From contig JAMCWK010000021.1 of the NCBI GenBank assembly GCA_023481105.1, positions 1 through 36,353 of the forward strand: DNA of 36,353 nt, in the 5' to 3' direction. The stretch is from Acidobacteriota bacterium. Its GTDB lineage: Bacteria > Acidobacteriota > Terriglobia > Acidiferrales > UBA7541. Below the pieces are notes generated by a model. The model did not search any database. It was not told the origin of the DNA and saw nothing but the letters and a program-made list of their open reading frames with translations. The position numbers were made by a program, and so were the translations under genes. Of the stretch, positions 24,173 through 32,747 are shown piece after piece; positions within the stretch are counted from its first letter, which is position 1; each line of letters starts with the position of its first letter.

Positions 24173-25602
24173 AGGGGCGTGGCCGGTGTGATGGGGAAGG
24201 GTTGCACGCGGACTTCGCCGCACCCTTTTCCGAAAGGAAAAATTTTTCCGGGATTGAGCAGCCCGGCGGGATTGAAGGCATGGCGCACGCCGCGCATGGC
24301 GTCGAGGTCCGCTTCCGTGAACATGAGCGGCATCAATTCGCTTTTTTCGAAGCCGACGCCATGCTCGCCGGTGATGGAGCCGCCGACGGCGATGCAGTGG
24401 GCCATGATTTCTCCGGCGGCGGCGACGGCGCGCTCGTACTGGCCGCGGTCACGCGGGTCAAACAGAATGATGGGGTGCAGGTTGCCGTCGCCGGCGTGAA
24501 AAATGTTACCGATTTCGAAGCCGTACTTTTTTCCGATGACGTCAATTTCGCGCAGCGTGGCGGGCAACTTGGTGCGCGGGATGACGCCGTCCTGCACGTA
24601 GTAACTCGGCGAAAGGCGGCCGACGGCACCGAAGGCGTTCTTGCGGCCCTTCCAGAGCAGTTCGCGCTCCTTGGAGTCTTTCGCCACGCGCACTTCGCGC
24701 GCGCGATGGAGTTTGCAGACGTCGAGGATTTCCGCGGCTTGCGCTTCGATGGCTTCGCGCAGGCCGTCCACTTCGATGAGTAGGACCGCGGCGCTATCGA
24801 GCGGAAATCCAGCGTGCACCCAGGCCTCGACGACGCGCAGCGTCCAGCCGTCCATGAATTCACACGCGGCGGGAGTGATGGCACGCGCGGTGATTTCTGC
24901 GACGGTTTCCGTGGCGTCGTCCACCGTTTCGTAAATGGCGAGGAGAGTCTTGGTGGCTTCGGGAAGGCGCGTGAGCTTCACGGTGACTTCGGTGACGATG
25001 GCCAGCGTGCCTTCGGAGCCCACCAGCAGGCCGGTAAGGTCGTAGCCGGGCGTGTCCAGAGTTTTGCCGCCGACGCGCAGGACTTCGCCGCTGGGCATGA
25101 CGACCTCGAGGCCGAGCACGTGGTTCGTGGTGATGCCGTAGAGCAGCGTGTGCGGGCCGCCGGCGTTTTCCGCGACATTGCCGCCGATGGTGCAGGATTT
25201 CTGGCTCGAAGGATCGGGCGCGAAATAGAAGCCGGCGTGTTCGACGGCGCGGGTGATGTCCAGATTCACCACGCCGGGCTGGACGACAGCGCGCTGATTT
25301 TCGATGTCAATCTCGAGAATTTTGTTCATGCGCGAAAAAACGGTGAGGATGCCGCCTTGCCGCGCGAGCGCGCCTCCGGAAAGGCCGGTGCCGGCGCCGC
25401 GGCCGGTGATGGGCACTTGATGACGGTTGGCAAGCTGCACGATGCGCACGACGTCTTGCGTAGTGCGAGGGAAGACCACGACGTCCGGGCGGGCGACTTC
25501 GATGGAGCCGTCGTACTCGTACATCATCAAATCTTCGCGCGCAGAGAGCACGCTCTGCTTGCCGAGGATTTCTTCCAACGCGCGGATGATTTTCGAGTCC
25601 AT
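24169..25602 (-). CDS. glcD: glycolate oxidase flavin subunit GlcD
   Basis: Main flavoprotein subunit oxidising glycolate (or D-lactate type 2-hydroxyacids) to glyoxylate. The 477 residues carry the FAD motif GRGAGTGLSGGALA, then SCTIGGNVAENAGGPHTLLY and GLEVVMPSGEVLRVGGKTLD, and the FAD-oxidase C-terminal domain with NIFHAGDGNLHP and GGSITGEHGVGFEK. ATG 25602 (MDSKIIRALEEILG) is preferred because GlcD proteins begin this way; the frame extends to 25659 but neither start has a clear ribosome binding site. It is first in glcDEF and divergent from the hydroxyacid dehydrogenase. Confidence 0.93.
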   Translation of the reverse strand: MDSKIIRALEEILGKQSVLSAREDLMMYEYDGSIEVARPDVVVFPRTTQDVVRIVQLANRHQVPITGRGAGTGLSGGALARQGGILTVFSRMNKILEIDIENQRAVVQPGVVNLDITRAVEHAGFYFAPDPSSQKSCTIGGNVAENAGGPHTLLYGITTNHVLGLEVVMPSGEVLRVGGKTLDTPGYDLTGLLVGSEGTLAIVTEVTVKLTRLPEATKTLLAIYETVDDATETVAEITARAITPAACEFMDGWTLRVVEAWVHAGFPLDSAAVLLIEVDGLREAIEAQAAEILDVCKLHRAREVRVAKDSKERELLWKGRKNAFGAVGRLSPSYYVQDGVIPRTKLPATLREIDVIGKKYGFEIGNIFHAGDGNLHPIILFDPRDRGQYERAVAAAGEIMAHCIAVGGSITGEHGVGFEKSELMPLMFTEADLDAMRGVRHAFNPAGLLNPGKIFPFGKGCGEVRVQPFPITPATPL

Positions 25603-25675
25603 GCGGAACGGCGCGGAGATGCCGAGACTGAATATAGTCTGAGGAATGCGGGGAAGCAAGGCGGCAAAAGGCTGC

Positions 25676-25718
25676 GGAGGTAGAGGAAATAAAGGAAGTA
25701 GAGGAGGTAGAGGAAAAG
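25676..25718. repeat. purine-rich GGAGGTAGAGG repeat
   Basis: Imperfect tandem GAGGTAGAGGAAATAAAGGA-like units between the divergent glcD and hydroxyacid dehydrogenase genes. Such GGAAGTAGAGG tracts are dispersed in many environmental genomes. It lies in the shared promoter region and may affect either gene. Confidence 0.5.
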
Positions 25719-25759
25719 ACTGGCGTGTGATAAATTCGCGCGTTCACAAAGAGGAAGAC

Positions 25760-26734
25760 ATGGCGAAGCCGAAGCTGCTGAGCACGCACAAACTGTTTGA
25801 AGCGCCGCGGAAGCTGCTGGACGAGCATTTTGATGTGGATTACTGGGAACGGCCGGAGCGGCCGCCGCGTGCGGAAGTGCTGGCACGCGTGGCGGACAAA
25901 GAAGCGCTCATCTGCCTGCTGACGGAAAAAATTAATGACGAGCTGCTCGACGCAGCGCCGAAGCTGCGCATCGTCTGCAACGTAGCCGTGGGCTTCGACA
26001 ACATTGACGTGGCGGCGTGCACACGGAGAAAAATTGTGGCCACGAATACGCCGGGCGTGCTCGACGAAACTACGGCGGATTTCGCGTGGACGCTGCTGAT
26101 GGCCGTGGCGCGACGCCTGGTCGAAGGCGACCAGTTGACACGCTCCGGCGCGTGGGCTGGATGGAACCTGGACCAATTGTGCGGCGCAGACGTGTGGGGC
26201 AAAACGCTGGGCCTCGTGGGGTTCGGGCGCATCGGACGCGCGGTGGCGAGGCGCGCGGCGGGCTTCGGCATGCGCATCCTCTATAACGATGCGATTCCCG
26301 TGGCGCCGGAAGTGGCCCAGCAGCTCAATGCGGAGTTTGTGGAGCGCGACAAATTGTTTGCCGAGGCGGATTTTGTTTCCGTGCACGTGCCACTGCTTCC
26401 AGAGACGCGCCACCTGATTTCCGCGGCGCAGTTCGCGAAGATGAAAAAAACGGCCTACCTGATCAACACTTCACGCGGGCCGGTGGTGGACGAAGCGGCG
26501 CTGGTGGCTGCTCTCCAAACCGGAGAAATCGCCGGCGCGGCGCTGGATGTGTACGAGAACGAGCCCAAGGTGCATGCAGGACTGGTGGGACGCAAGGACG
26601 TGGTGCTGGCGCCGCACATCGCCAGCGCGTCGGTGGAGACTCGCACGAAAATGGCCATGATGGCGGTGGAAAACTGCGTGGCGCGATTCGAGGGGAAAAA
26701 GCCGCCGAATGCGCTGAACCCGGAAGTGCTGTAG
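25760..26734 (+). CDS. D-2-hydroxyacid dehydrogenase (glyoxylate/hydroxypyruvate reductase type)
   Basis: NAD(P)H-dependent reduction of glyoxylate to glycolate or hydroxypyruvate to D-glycerate is the likely reaction. The 324 residues show the Rossmann motif GLVGFGRIGRAVARR (about 150-164), the catalytic Arg in NTSRGPVVDE, Glu in LDVYENEP and His in LAPHIASAS, the full triad of the D-2-hydroxyacid dehydrogenase family. ATG 25760 is chosen for AGAGGAAG ahead; the longer frame starts in a purine-rich repeat. It lies between glcDEF and glycerate kinase, which favours a glyoxylate/glycerate role over lactate dehydrogenase. Confidence 0.9.
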   Translation: MAKPKLLSTHKLFEAPRKLLDEHFDVDYWERPERPPRAEVLARVADKEALICLLTEKINDELLDAAPKLRIVCNVAVGFDNIDVAACTRRKIVATNTPGVLDETTADFAWTLLMAVARRLVEGDQLTRSGAWAGWNLDQLCGADVWGKTLGLVGFGRIGRAVARRAAGFGMRILYNDAIPVAPEVAQQLNAEFVERDKLFAEADFVSVHVPLLPETRHLISAAQFAKMKKTAYLINTSRGPVVDEAALVAALQTGEIAGAALDVYENEPKVHAGLVGRKDVVLAPHIASASVETRTKMAMMAVENCVARFEGKKPPNALNPEVL

Positions 26735-26866
26735 AACAGAAAATAGAAAATGGAAAATGGAAAATAGGCCGGCGCAACGCCGGTTTCGTGCAACCGTCAG
26801 GTTTTTCTTCCCCGAGAATTTATCTGTGTTCATCAGTGTTCATCTGTGGTTTCATTCTCCCCGTTC
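26735..26866. repeat. spacer of dispersed repeats before glycerate kinase
   Basis: Contains AGAAAATAGAAAATGG-type repeats (about 26737-26766), a GGCCGGCG/CGCCGG hairpin (about 26767-26783) and a TCTGTGTTCATC/TCATCTGTGGTTTC word (26819-26853). The last is a dispersed sequence known from many bacterial genomes and stands directly before the glycerate kinase start. Confidence 0.5.
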
Positions 26867-28177
26867 ATGATGGAGCTCAAGCAAATTGCGCGGCGGATTT
26901 TTGCGGAGACGCTGGCGGCGATTGATATTCCGGCGACGATGCGGCGGAAGCTCGCGCGCGAAGGCTCACGCATCCGCTGCGGTGAAATGGAAGTTGATCT
27001 CGCAGCTTACGAGCGCATCGTGGCCATCGTCATCGGCAAGGCGGGCTACGCAATGGCCAGCGGCCTGTGCGACGTGCTCGCGCCGGAATATCGCGCGAGC
27101 GGCATCCTGGCAATTCCGTCGGCGCCACCCCAGGGATTGCCCGGCTTTAAGACTTTCCTTGCGGGACATCCCGTGCCGAACGCGGCGAGTTTTGCGGCGG
27201 GGCGCGCTGCGCTTGACCTGCTTACGAGCTGCGACGAACGCACGCTGGTTTTCTTCTTGCTTTCCGGAGGCGGCTCGGCACTGTGCGAGTCGCCGCTCGA
27301 CCCCAGCGTTTCGCTCGAGGATATCCAGCAACTGAATCGCGTCTTGGTGACCTGCGGAGCTCCGATTGATGAAATGAACGCCGTGCGAAAGCACCTGTCG
27401 GCCATCAAAGGCGGGAGGCTGGCTGCGGCCGCACCGCGCGCGATGAAAATTACGCTGGGCGTGACGGACGTGCCCGCCGGGCGCGAATCGGCGCTGGCGT
27501 CGGGGCCGACGCTGCCCGATCCGACGACGGTGGAAGACGCAAATCGAGTGGTCGAGCAATACGAATTACTGGAAAAATTGCCGCCAATCTTCAAGGCCAA
27601 ATTTGCGCGGCGGCATTCCTCGCTGCCGGAGACACCAAAGGCAAACGATCCTGCTTTCGCGCGGGCGCATTTTTCCTTGCTGCTCGACATGCACGACCTG
27701 TTTCACCACGCGCATCGCGCGGCGGAAGCGGCGGGATTTGTGGCGGTCTGCGACAATTCCACGGACGACTGGCCACTCGAGCGCGCGGCGGACACGTTGC
27801 TCGACTTTCTGAAGCAATTGAAGAAGCTGAATCCCAGCCGTCCCGTCTGCCTGGTCGCAGATGGAGAAGTGAGCAGCCCGGTGACGGGCGACGGAATCGG
27901 CGGAAGAAACTCCGCCTTCGCACTGTATTGCGTGGAGAAAATTGCGGGGGAGGGAATCGCCTTGCTCAGCGCGGGCACGGATGGCGTGGACGGCAACAGT
28001 CCCGCGGCGGGTGCGGTGGCTGACGGCGAAACATGGACGCGCGCCGTGGGGCTCGATCCGCGGGATTATTTCCGGCGCAGCGATGCGTACACATTCTTCA
28101 AGAAGCTGGGCGATACGGTGGAGACGGGGCCGACGGGAAATAATTTGAGGGATTTGAGAATTTTGTTGATGGAATAA
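26867..28177 (+). CDS. glycerate kinase (MOFRL type, 2-kinase)
   Basis: Phosphorylates D-glycerate, in this family usually at position 2, to give 2-phosphoglycerate. The 437-residue protein matches the glycerate kinase/MOFRL family: VIGKAGYAMASGL near the N-terminus, FLLSGGGSALCESPLDP, TLGVTDVPAGRESALASGPT, and the C-terminal MOFRL region LVADGEVSSPVTGDGIGGRN, then SAGTDGVDGNSPAAGA and the ending TGPTGNNLRDLRI. The start is uncertain: a GTG at 26846 lies within a dispersed repeat, so ATG 26867 is preferred, though without a clear ribosome binding site. It follows the hydroxyacid dehydrogenase in a glycolate/glyoxylate locus. Confidence 0.9.
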   Translation: MMELKQIARRIFAETLAAIDIPATMRRKLAREGSRIRCGEMEVDLAAYERIVAIVIGKAGYAMASGLCDVLAPEYRASGILAIPSAPPQGLPGFKTFLAGHPVPNAASFAAGRAALDLLTSCDERTLVFFLLSGGGSALCESPLDPSVSLEDIQQLNRVLVTCGAPIDEMNAVRKHLSAIKGGRLAAAAPRAMKITLGVTDVPAGRESALASGPTLPDPTTVEDANRVVEQYELLEKLPPIFKAKFARRHSSLPETPKANDPAFARAHFSLLLDMHDLFHHAHRAAEAAGFVAVCDNSTDDWPLERAADTLLDFLKQLKKLNPSRPVCLVADGEVSSPVTGDGIGGRNSAFALYCVEKIAGEGIALLSAGTDGVDGNSPAAGAVADGETWTRAVGLDPRDYFRRSDAYTFFKKLGDTVETGPTGNNLRDLRILLME

Positions 28178-28189
28178 AAGCAAGAAAAT

Positions 28190-28227
28190 GCCGGGTGTGC
28201 CCGACAAAAGTCGTCGGGCAACCCGGC
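28190..28227. terminator. nested hairpin between convergent genes
   Basis: Outer arms GCCGGGT (28190-28196) and ACCCGGC (28221-28227) enclose inner arms GCCCGAC (28199-28205) and GTCGGGC (28213-28219). It lies 12 bases after the glycerate kinase stop and 82 before the peptidase stop, so it may work as a bidirectional terminator. A dispersed CTTCGACTTCGCTCAGGAC repeat follows at about 28248-28266. Confidence 0.55.
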
Positions 28228-28309
28228 GCTACATTTCGGGCGCAGCCCTTCGACTTCGCTCAGGACAAGCAAGCAGCGCCCCTACAACCTTCCACCTAAA
28301 ACCAGCAAC

Positions 28310-30955
28310 CTAGGGCTTCTTGCCCGCAACCTGCTCTTCGATCTTCTTCAGGCGGTCACGGATTTCTGCGTTGTCCTTCCGCAGGGCTTCGAGTTGCTGC
28401 AGGATTTGCGTGCTCATCTGCGTCATTTGATCCGGAGCAGGAGCGCCCGTGGCCGGCGCGGCGGCGGGTTGGCCTCCGGCGGGCGGAGCGCCCGGAGCGG
28501 GGCCGCGCAACCGCGCGACCATGGATTGCACAAACGAGCCGCCAATCGGCAATTCCGCTGTCTTGACCCACTCCTCGACGGCGGGCAGAGCGTCTTTATC
28601 GCCACGCTGCACCAGCGAGTTGAGCACGCCGAATTGGAAATTGAATGCGCGATTCGGCTCCTGAAGAAACGCGACGATGGTTTTCGTCAATTCCTTGTTT
28701 TTCTTTTCGAGGTTGCCAAGGGCGCCAATGGCGGCGCCGCGGACAGCCAGCGGTTTGCCGGGCGCGGCCCATTCGAGGAGCATGGGCACGGCTTTGTCGT
28801 CGCCCAACTGGCCGAACAGCCGCATGGCGTTGGAGCGCATGGCGTCGTCGGGAGCATCCATGCCGGCGGCTTCGGTGAGCAGCGCGTAGGCATTTTTCGC
28901 TTTCTGCTGGACGATAGCGCCGAGCGCGGGAATGCGCACGCGGAGAGCCTTGTCTTCGCGGAAGATTTTTTCCAAGGTGTCGGCGACAGTGACGTCGTCT
29001 TTAAAATTGCCCATCAACTGCACGGCGACGCCGCGCACCCAGGGCTGTTCGTTGGCAAGTGCGGATTTGATTTGCGCCTGCGCGGCTTGGCCGCCGATGG
29101 CGCCGAGCGCGCGCAGGGAAGTGACGCGCACGCCCCAGTGCTTGTCGCGGAGGGAAGCGTCGCCGAGCGCCGAAACGACTGCGGCGCTTTCCTTCACTTC
29201 GCCCAGCGCGCGGGCCGCGTCGGCGCGGTCAGACACCGTGTCGGCGTTCTTGAGCTGGTAAATCAACTCCTCCGGGCCCTTTTTGAAGGCCGCAGATTTA
29301 AGAATTTTGCCGCCCTTGTCGAAGAGCACCATGAGGGGCTTGGAATCGGAGGGGAACGTAAACGTCTCGCCGGCCTTGGAAATATCGATGGGAAAACTCT
29401 TTTTGCCGGCAACCGTGGCGACTTCGACTTCGACGGGCACGTGGAACAAGCCGACGGCGCCTTCGACTTTCTGCGTTTGTTTGACTTCCATCTTCACCTG
29501 TTTCGCGGCGTCGTCGTAGGAATAGCTGATTTCGAAGCGCGGCGCGCCGACGCCATAGACCCACTGATTGAAAAATTCCTCGACGCTCTTGCCGGTGGAT
29601 TCTTCAATGGCTTTGACCAGATCGGCGGTGACCACGTTCTGATTGCGGTTTTTCTCCAGGTAGTTTTTCAGACCTTTGTAGAAATCCGCGTCGCCAAGCT
29701 GCTGGCGCAACATGTGCAGTACGAGCCCGCCCTTGGTGTACACGTTGCCGCTGTTTTCGGCCCATTCGCCGAAGCGGTGCGTGACGATGGGCACGGTGAA
29801 GAGGCGCTGCTGCTGCATCCAGTTGTTGCGATTCTGCCAGAGCGCCCAATTGAATTCGTCGCCGCCGTACTGTTTTTCCTCGAAAAGCATTTCGAAATAG
29901 GTGGCAAAGCCTTCGTTGAGCCAGGCGTGGCCCCAATCCTTGCAAGTCACAAGGTCGCCGAACCACTGGTGCGCGGTTTCATGCGCGTTCAGGCCGTCGG
30001 CATTCTGCAGGCTCTCCCAGGCGAGCGTAGGATGGACGAGCGCTTGCGCGGTGTTCGTGGTGGCGCTGGTGTTCTCCATGCCGCCGGCGACGAAATCATC
30101 CACGAAGGAGATGGTGTACTTGTCCCACGGATAGACCACGCCGAGCGAATCGGAGAAGAAATCGAGAATCTGTTTGACGTGGTTGTTGGTGGGAGCGAGA
30201 CGCTCGCCGCGTCCTTTCGGCGCAAGGAAGCTCAGGGGCTTGCCGCGCCACGTATCCTTGGCCTCGTCGTACTCTCCAGCGACAATGGAAATCAAATAAG
30301 TCGAGTGCGGCTGCGACTGGTTCCACGTCCATGTCTTCATGCCGCCGGTGGCGTCCTTCACGCTGACCAGGCGGCCGTTGGAAACCGTGACCCACTTTGC
30401 GGGCACCGTGAGGATCATCTCCGTGGCCGTGCGGTCATCGGGATAGTCGTAGATGGGAACGTAGAAGCGCGTGTCCTCGGCTTCGCCCTGCGTCCAGACC
30501 TGCGTCGGACGGTCGGGATAATTTTTGTCGGGCAGAATGAAGTAGAGACCCTTTTTCGGGCGGCCTTCGTAGCGGATGGCGACTGTGTACTTCTCGCCGG
30601 CCGCGGAGGGCTTGCTGAGAGTCACGCGCAGCTTGGCGGGTGTGGTTTCGAACTTGGCGGATTTTCCGCCGACGGTGACGCTCTGAATGGTGAGGTCGAC
30701 AGAATCGAATTCGAGCGCGGTCACCCCGGCGCGCAGAGCGGAGAGCGTGTGGGTCACTTCGCCGATGATTTTCTTCTGCGCAGTGTCGAAGCGTAAATTC
30801 ATGCGCGCGTTTTGCAGATCGTAGTCGCGCGAGCGGCCGTACGGCTCGTCAGCGCGCAAAAGCGGGGAAGTCAGCAGCACCAGCGCCAAGAAAATCGCTG
30901 CGAAACGCCATGCGCAACGCGGAGCCGCATTCTTTCCGAATACCGTTCCGTTCAT
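28310..30955 (-). CDS. exported M1-family metallopeptidase with HEAT repeats
   Basis: Aminopeptidase of the M1 (gluzincin) family, 881 residues. A signal peptide (about 1-33) is followed by the N-terminal beta domain, the catalytic domain with GGMEN (291-295) and the zinc site HETAH (325-329) plus Glu348 eighteen residues on in LNEGFATYF, then a HEAT-repeat region (about 585-800, RADAARALGEVKESAAVVSA) and a coiled-coil C-terminus (about 845-875) after an Ala/Pro/Gly linker. AGGAGG directly abuts the upstream ATG at 30961, so ATG 30955, six bases farther, is the likely start. It removes N-terminal residues outside the cytoplasm; the HEAT and coiled-coil parts are probably for partner binding. 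It is last in a run with the SDR and cupin genes. Confidence 0.92.
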   Translation of the reverse strand: MNGTVFGKNAAPRCAWRFAAIFLALVLLTSPLLRADEPYGRSRDYDLQNARMNLRFDTAQKKIIGEVTHTLSALRAGVTALEFDSVDLTIQSVTVGGKSAKFETTPAKLRVTLSKPSAAGEKYTVAIRYEGRPKKGLYFILPDKNYPDRPTQVWTQGEAEDTRFYVPIYDYPDDRTATEMILTVPAKWVTVSNGRLVSVKDATGGMKTWTWNQSQPHSTYLISIVAGEYDEAKDTWRGKPLSFLAPKGRGERLAPTNNHVKQILDFFSDSLGVVYPWDKYTISFVDDFVAGGMENTSATTNTAQALVHPTLAWESLQNADGLNAHETAHQWFGDLVTCKDWGHAWLNEGFATYFEMLFEEKQYGGDEFNWALWQNRNNWMQQQRLFTVPIVTHRFGEWAENSGNVYTKGGLVLHMLRQQLGDADFYKGLKNYLEKNRNQNVVTADLVKAIEESTGKSVEEFFNQWVYGVGAPRFEISYSYDDAAKQVKMEVKQTQKVEGAVGLFHVPVEVEVATVAGKKSFPIDISKAGETFTFPSDSKPLMVLFDKGGKILKSAAFKKGPEELIYQLKNADTVSDRADAARALGEVKESAAVVSALGDASLRDKHWGVRVTSLRALGAIGGQAAQAQIKSALANEQPWVRGVAVQLMGNFKDDVTVADTLEKIFREDKALRVRIPALGAIVQQKAKNAYALLTEAAGMDAPDDAMRSNAMRLFGQLGDDKAVPMLLEWAAPGKPLAVRGAAIGALGNLEKKNKELTKTIVAFLQEPNRAFNFQFGVLNSLVQRGDKDALPAVEEWVKTAELPIGGSFVQSMVARLRGPAPGAPPAGGQPAAAPATGAPAPDQMTQMSTQILQQLEALRKDNAEIRDRLKKIEEQVAGKKP

Positions 30956-31039
30956 TTCCATCCTCCTGGAAAACTTGACGAGCGATAATTTCGCAAAATG
31001 GCCGCGCGATTATACCGCAGCGGCGGCGCAGAGCCCCGG

Positions 31040-31831
31040 CTACATCAATCCTTTCGCCCAGCCGCCGTCCACGGGAATAGTGACGCCGTTGATGTAGCTG
31101 GCGCGCTCGGAGGCGAGGAAGGCCACCAGCGCGGCGAATTCCTCGGGAGAGGCTACGCGGCCGATGGGAACCTGCGCGGCCCATTGACCGAGAATCGCAT
31201 CGCGCGACGCGCCTGCGCTTTTGGCCAGATGGTCGGCGAGCTCGCCGAGGCGCTCGGTCAGCGTGTAGCCCGGACAGACATTGTTGACGGTGATGCCGTC
31301 GGCGCCGAATTCGTTGGCGAGCGTCTTGGCCAGGCCGGTGACCCCGGCGCGAATGGAATTGGAGAGCAGCAGGTTGTCAATGGGCTGCTTGACAGAAACC
31401 GAGGTGATGGTCAGCAGGCGGCCCCAGCGGTTCTTGCGCATGCGCGGGAGCACTTCGCGGGCGAAAAACACAGTGGACATGAGAGTGAGCTCGACGGCGG
31501 TGCGCCATTCGTCCACGGAAATGTCCACGAATTTTTTGGCGGGGGGGCCGCCGGCGTTGGTAACGCAAATGTCCACGCGGCCAAAGCGCTTTTCCACTTC
31601 GGCGACGAACGCCTGCACGGCGGCGTAGTCCGTGACGTCGAGCGCCTTGGCGAAAACGCCGCGCCCGGTGCGACTGCGGATTTCCGCCGAGGCTTTTTCC
31701 AGATTCGCAGCGCTGCGCGCGCAGATGGCTACTTCCGCGCCTTCGTTCGCCAGTTCCAGGGCCACCGCTTTGCCCAGGCCTTTGCTGGCCGCCGCAACGA
31801 TGGCGATCTTTCCACGCAAGCCCAGATCCAT
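31040..31831 (-). CDS. SDR-family protein with altered catalytic residues
   Basis: A 263-residue Rossmann protein of the short-chain dehydrogenase/reductase family: cofactor motif AASKGLGKA (14-22), NAGG (92-95), Ser144 in TITSVSV, and the C-terminal CPGYTLTER and INGVTIPVDGGW. The active-site YxxxK is not present: the aligned segment is LLLSNSIRAG, giving Ser157 and Arg161 where Tyr and Lys are expected. SDR relatives with SN..R here are known, but their chemistry is unclear. AGGAGC precedes the ATG. It lies between a cupin gene and the M1 peptidase gene on one strand. Confidence 0.85.
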   Translation of the reverse strand: MDLGLRGKIAIVAAASKGLGKAVALELANEGAEVAICARSAANLEKASAEIRSRTGRGVFAKALDVTDYAAVQAFVAEVEKRFGRVDICVTNAGGPPAKKFVDISVDEWRTAVELTLMSTVFFAREVLPRMRKNRWGRLLTITSVSVKQPIDNLLLSNSIRAGVTGLAKTLANEFGADGITVNNVCPGYTLTERLGELADHLAKSAGASRDAILGQWAAQVPIGRVASPEEFAALVAFLASERASYINGVTIPVDGGWAKGLM

Positions 31832-31941
31832 AAATGACGCTCCTTTTATGCAATGAAGAAAATAGAAATTAGGAAATAGCGAAAACGAAAAACAAAAAAC
31901 CCCAAAAACCCGTTGCCTCCTTGAACCTCAAGCACAAAATT

Positions 31942-32289
31942 CTACTTCCGCAGATAGGCGTCGTTCTTGGTGATCCAGTCCTCACGGCGAGGCGCGAAGA
32001 AGTCCACGTCCACGGTGTCTTCGAGCGCCTCGGCGGCGTGCGGTTCGTTCGCGGGAATGAAAAGCAACTCGCCGGCGCGGGCGACGAGTTCGCGGTCGTC
32101 GAAAATGAAGCGCAGCGCGCCGGAAACGATCCAGGAAAATTGCTCGCTGACATGGGAGTGGCGCGGCACGATGGCGCCCTTGGCCAGGAAGACGCGCGCA
32201 AGCGTGGAATTCTCGCCGGACATCATCTTGCGCGAGATGGTGGGGCTGAGCTGCTCGTTCTCGATCTTGTCCCAGGAAGTGAATTCCAT
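31942..32289 (-). CDS. cupin-domain protein
   Basis: A 115-residue single cupin: PRHSHVSEQFSWIVSGALRF (about 42-61) supplies the two His and Glu of motif 1, and LLFIPANEPHAAEA supplies the His of motif 2. Metal binding is likely; substrate unknown. ATG 32289 is preferred (GGAG about seven bases ahead); the frame could extend to 32340. Possibly co-transcribed with the SDR and M1 peptidase genes downstream (spacings 110 and 84 bases). The A-rich spacer after it contains GAAAATAGAAATTAGG-type repeats. Confidence 0.8.
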   Translation of the reverse strand: MEFTSWDKIENEQLSPTISRKMMSGENSTLARVFLAKGAIVPRHSHVSEQFSWIVSGALRFIFDDRELVARAGELLFIPANEPHAAEALEDTVDVDFFAPRREDWITKNDAYLRK

Positions 32290-32462
32290 CGGAGTCTCCG
32301 TCGAAGAGTTTCGCCCGGCAAACGAATTGGACCGCAGCATCCTCCATCGAAAGGGCGGTGCGCGTCAACCGTGGCGTGAGTCTCGCTGGGAGCGATTTCT
32401 TGTTTGCGTGCGCCGCTCTGCTTGACTAAGATGCAGGCTGGAATGCAGCTCTGGAGAGCCGA

Positions 32463-32669
32463 ATGGCGTTGCAACCAAACCTGAACGGCATTCCGCGCTT
32501 CGGCTATGTCGTCGCAGGCCTGGTCATGATGGGCTGGGGTTTCTTATTTGCGGACCCCGGATTCTGGCACTACGCGTGGCCCATTGTTGGCGCCGTGGTG
32601 CTGATTGCAGGAATCATCGGGTTTTGCCCGCTTCTCGCCATGCTCGGTGTGAGCGGCAAGAAGAACTGA
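32463..32669 (+). CDS. DUF2892/YgaP-like small membrane protein
   Basis: A 68-residue protein with two membrane helices (about 14-30 and 37-58) and the IPRFGYVVAG start and GFCPLLAMLGVS ending typical of DUF2892 proteins, including the CPL motif. Function unknown; related domains occur with rhodanese domains. GGAGAG precedes the ATG. It is divergent from the cupin gene and 78 bases ahead of the TPR protein on the same strand. Confidence 0.8.
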   Translation: MALQPNLNGIPRFGYVVAGLVMMGWGFLFADPGFWHYAWPIVGAVVLIAGIIGFCPLLAMLGVSGKKN

Positions 32670-32747
32670 GGCGCAGGTTTCCCGCGCGCGTCAGCTTTCG
32701 TGCGCGGATGTTTCTGTGAAATGTTCCGTAGAAACAAGGAGGTTGCC

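Noticed and set aside
22820-24499. Plus-strand 559-residue frame
   Set aside because: It is the antisense of glcE and part of glcD, which form an ATGA-coupled operon on the other strand.
28394-30796. Plus-strand 800-residue frame
   Set aside because: It is the antisense of the M1 peptidase, a long shadow caused by high GC content.
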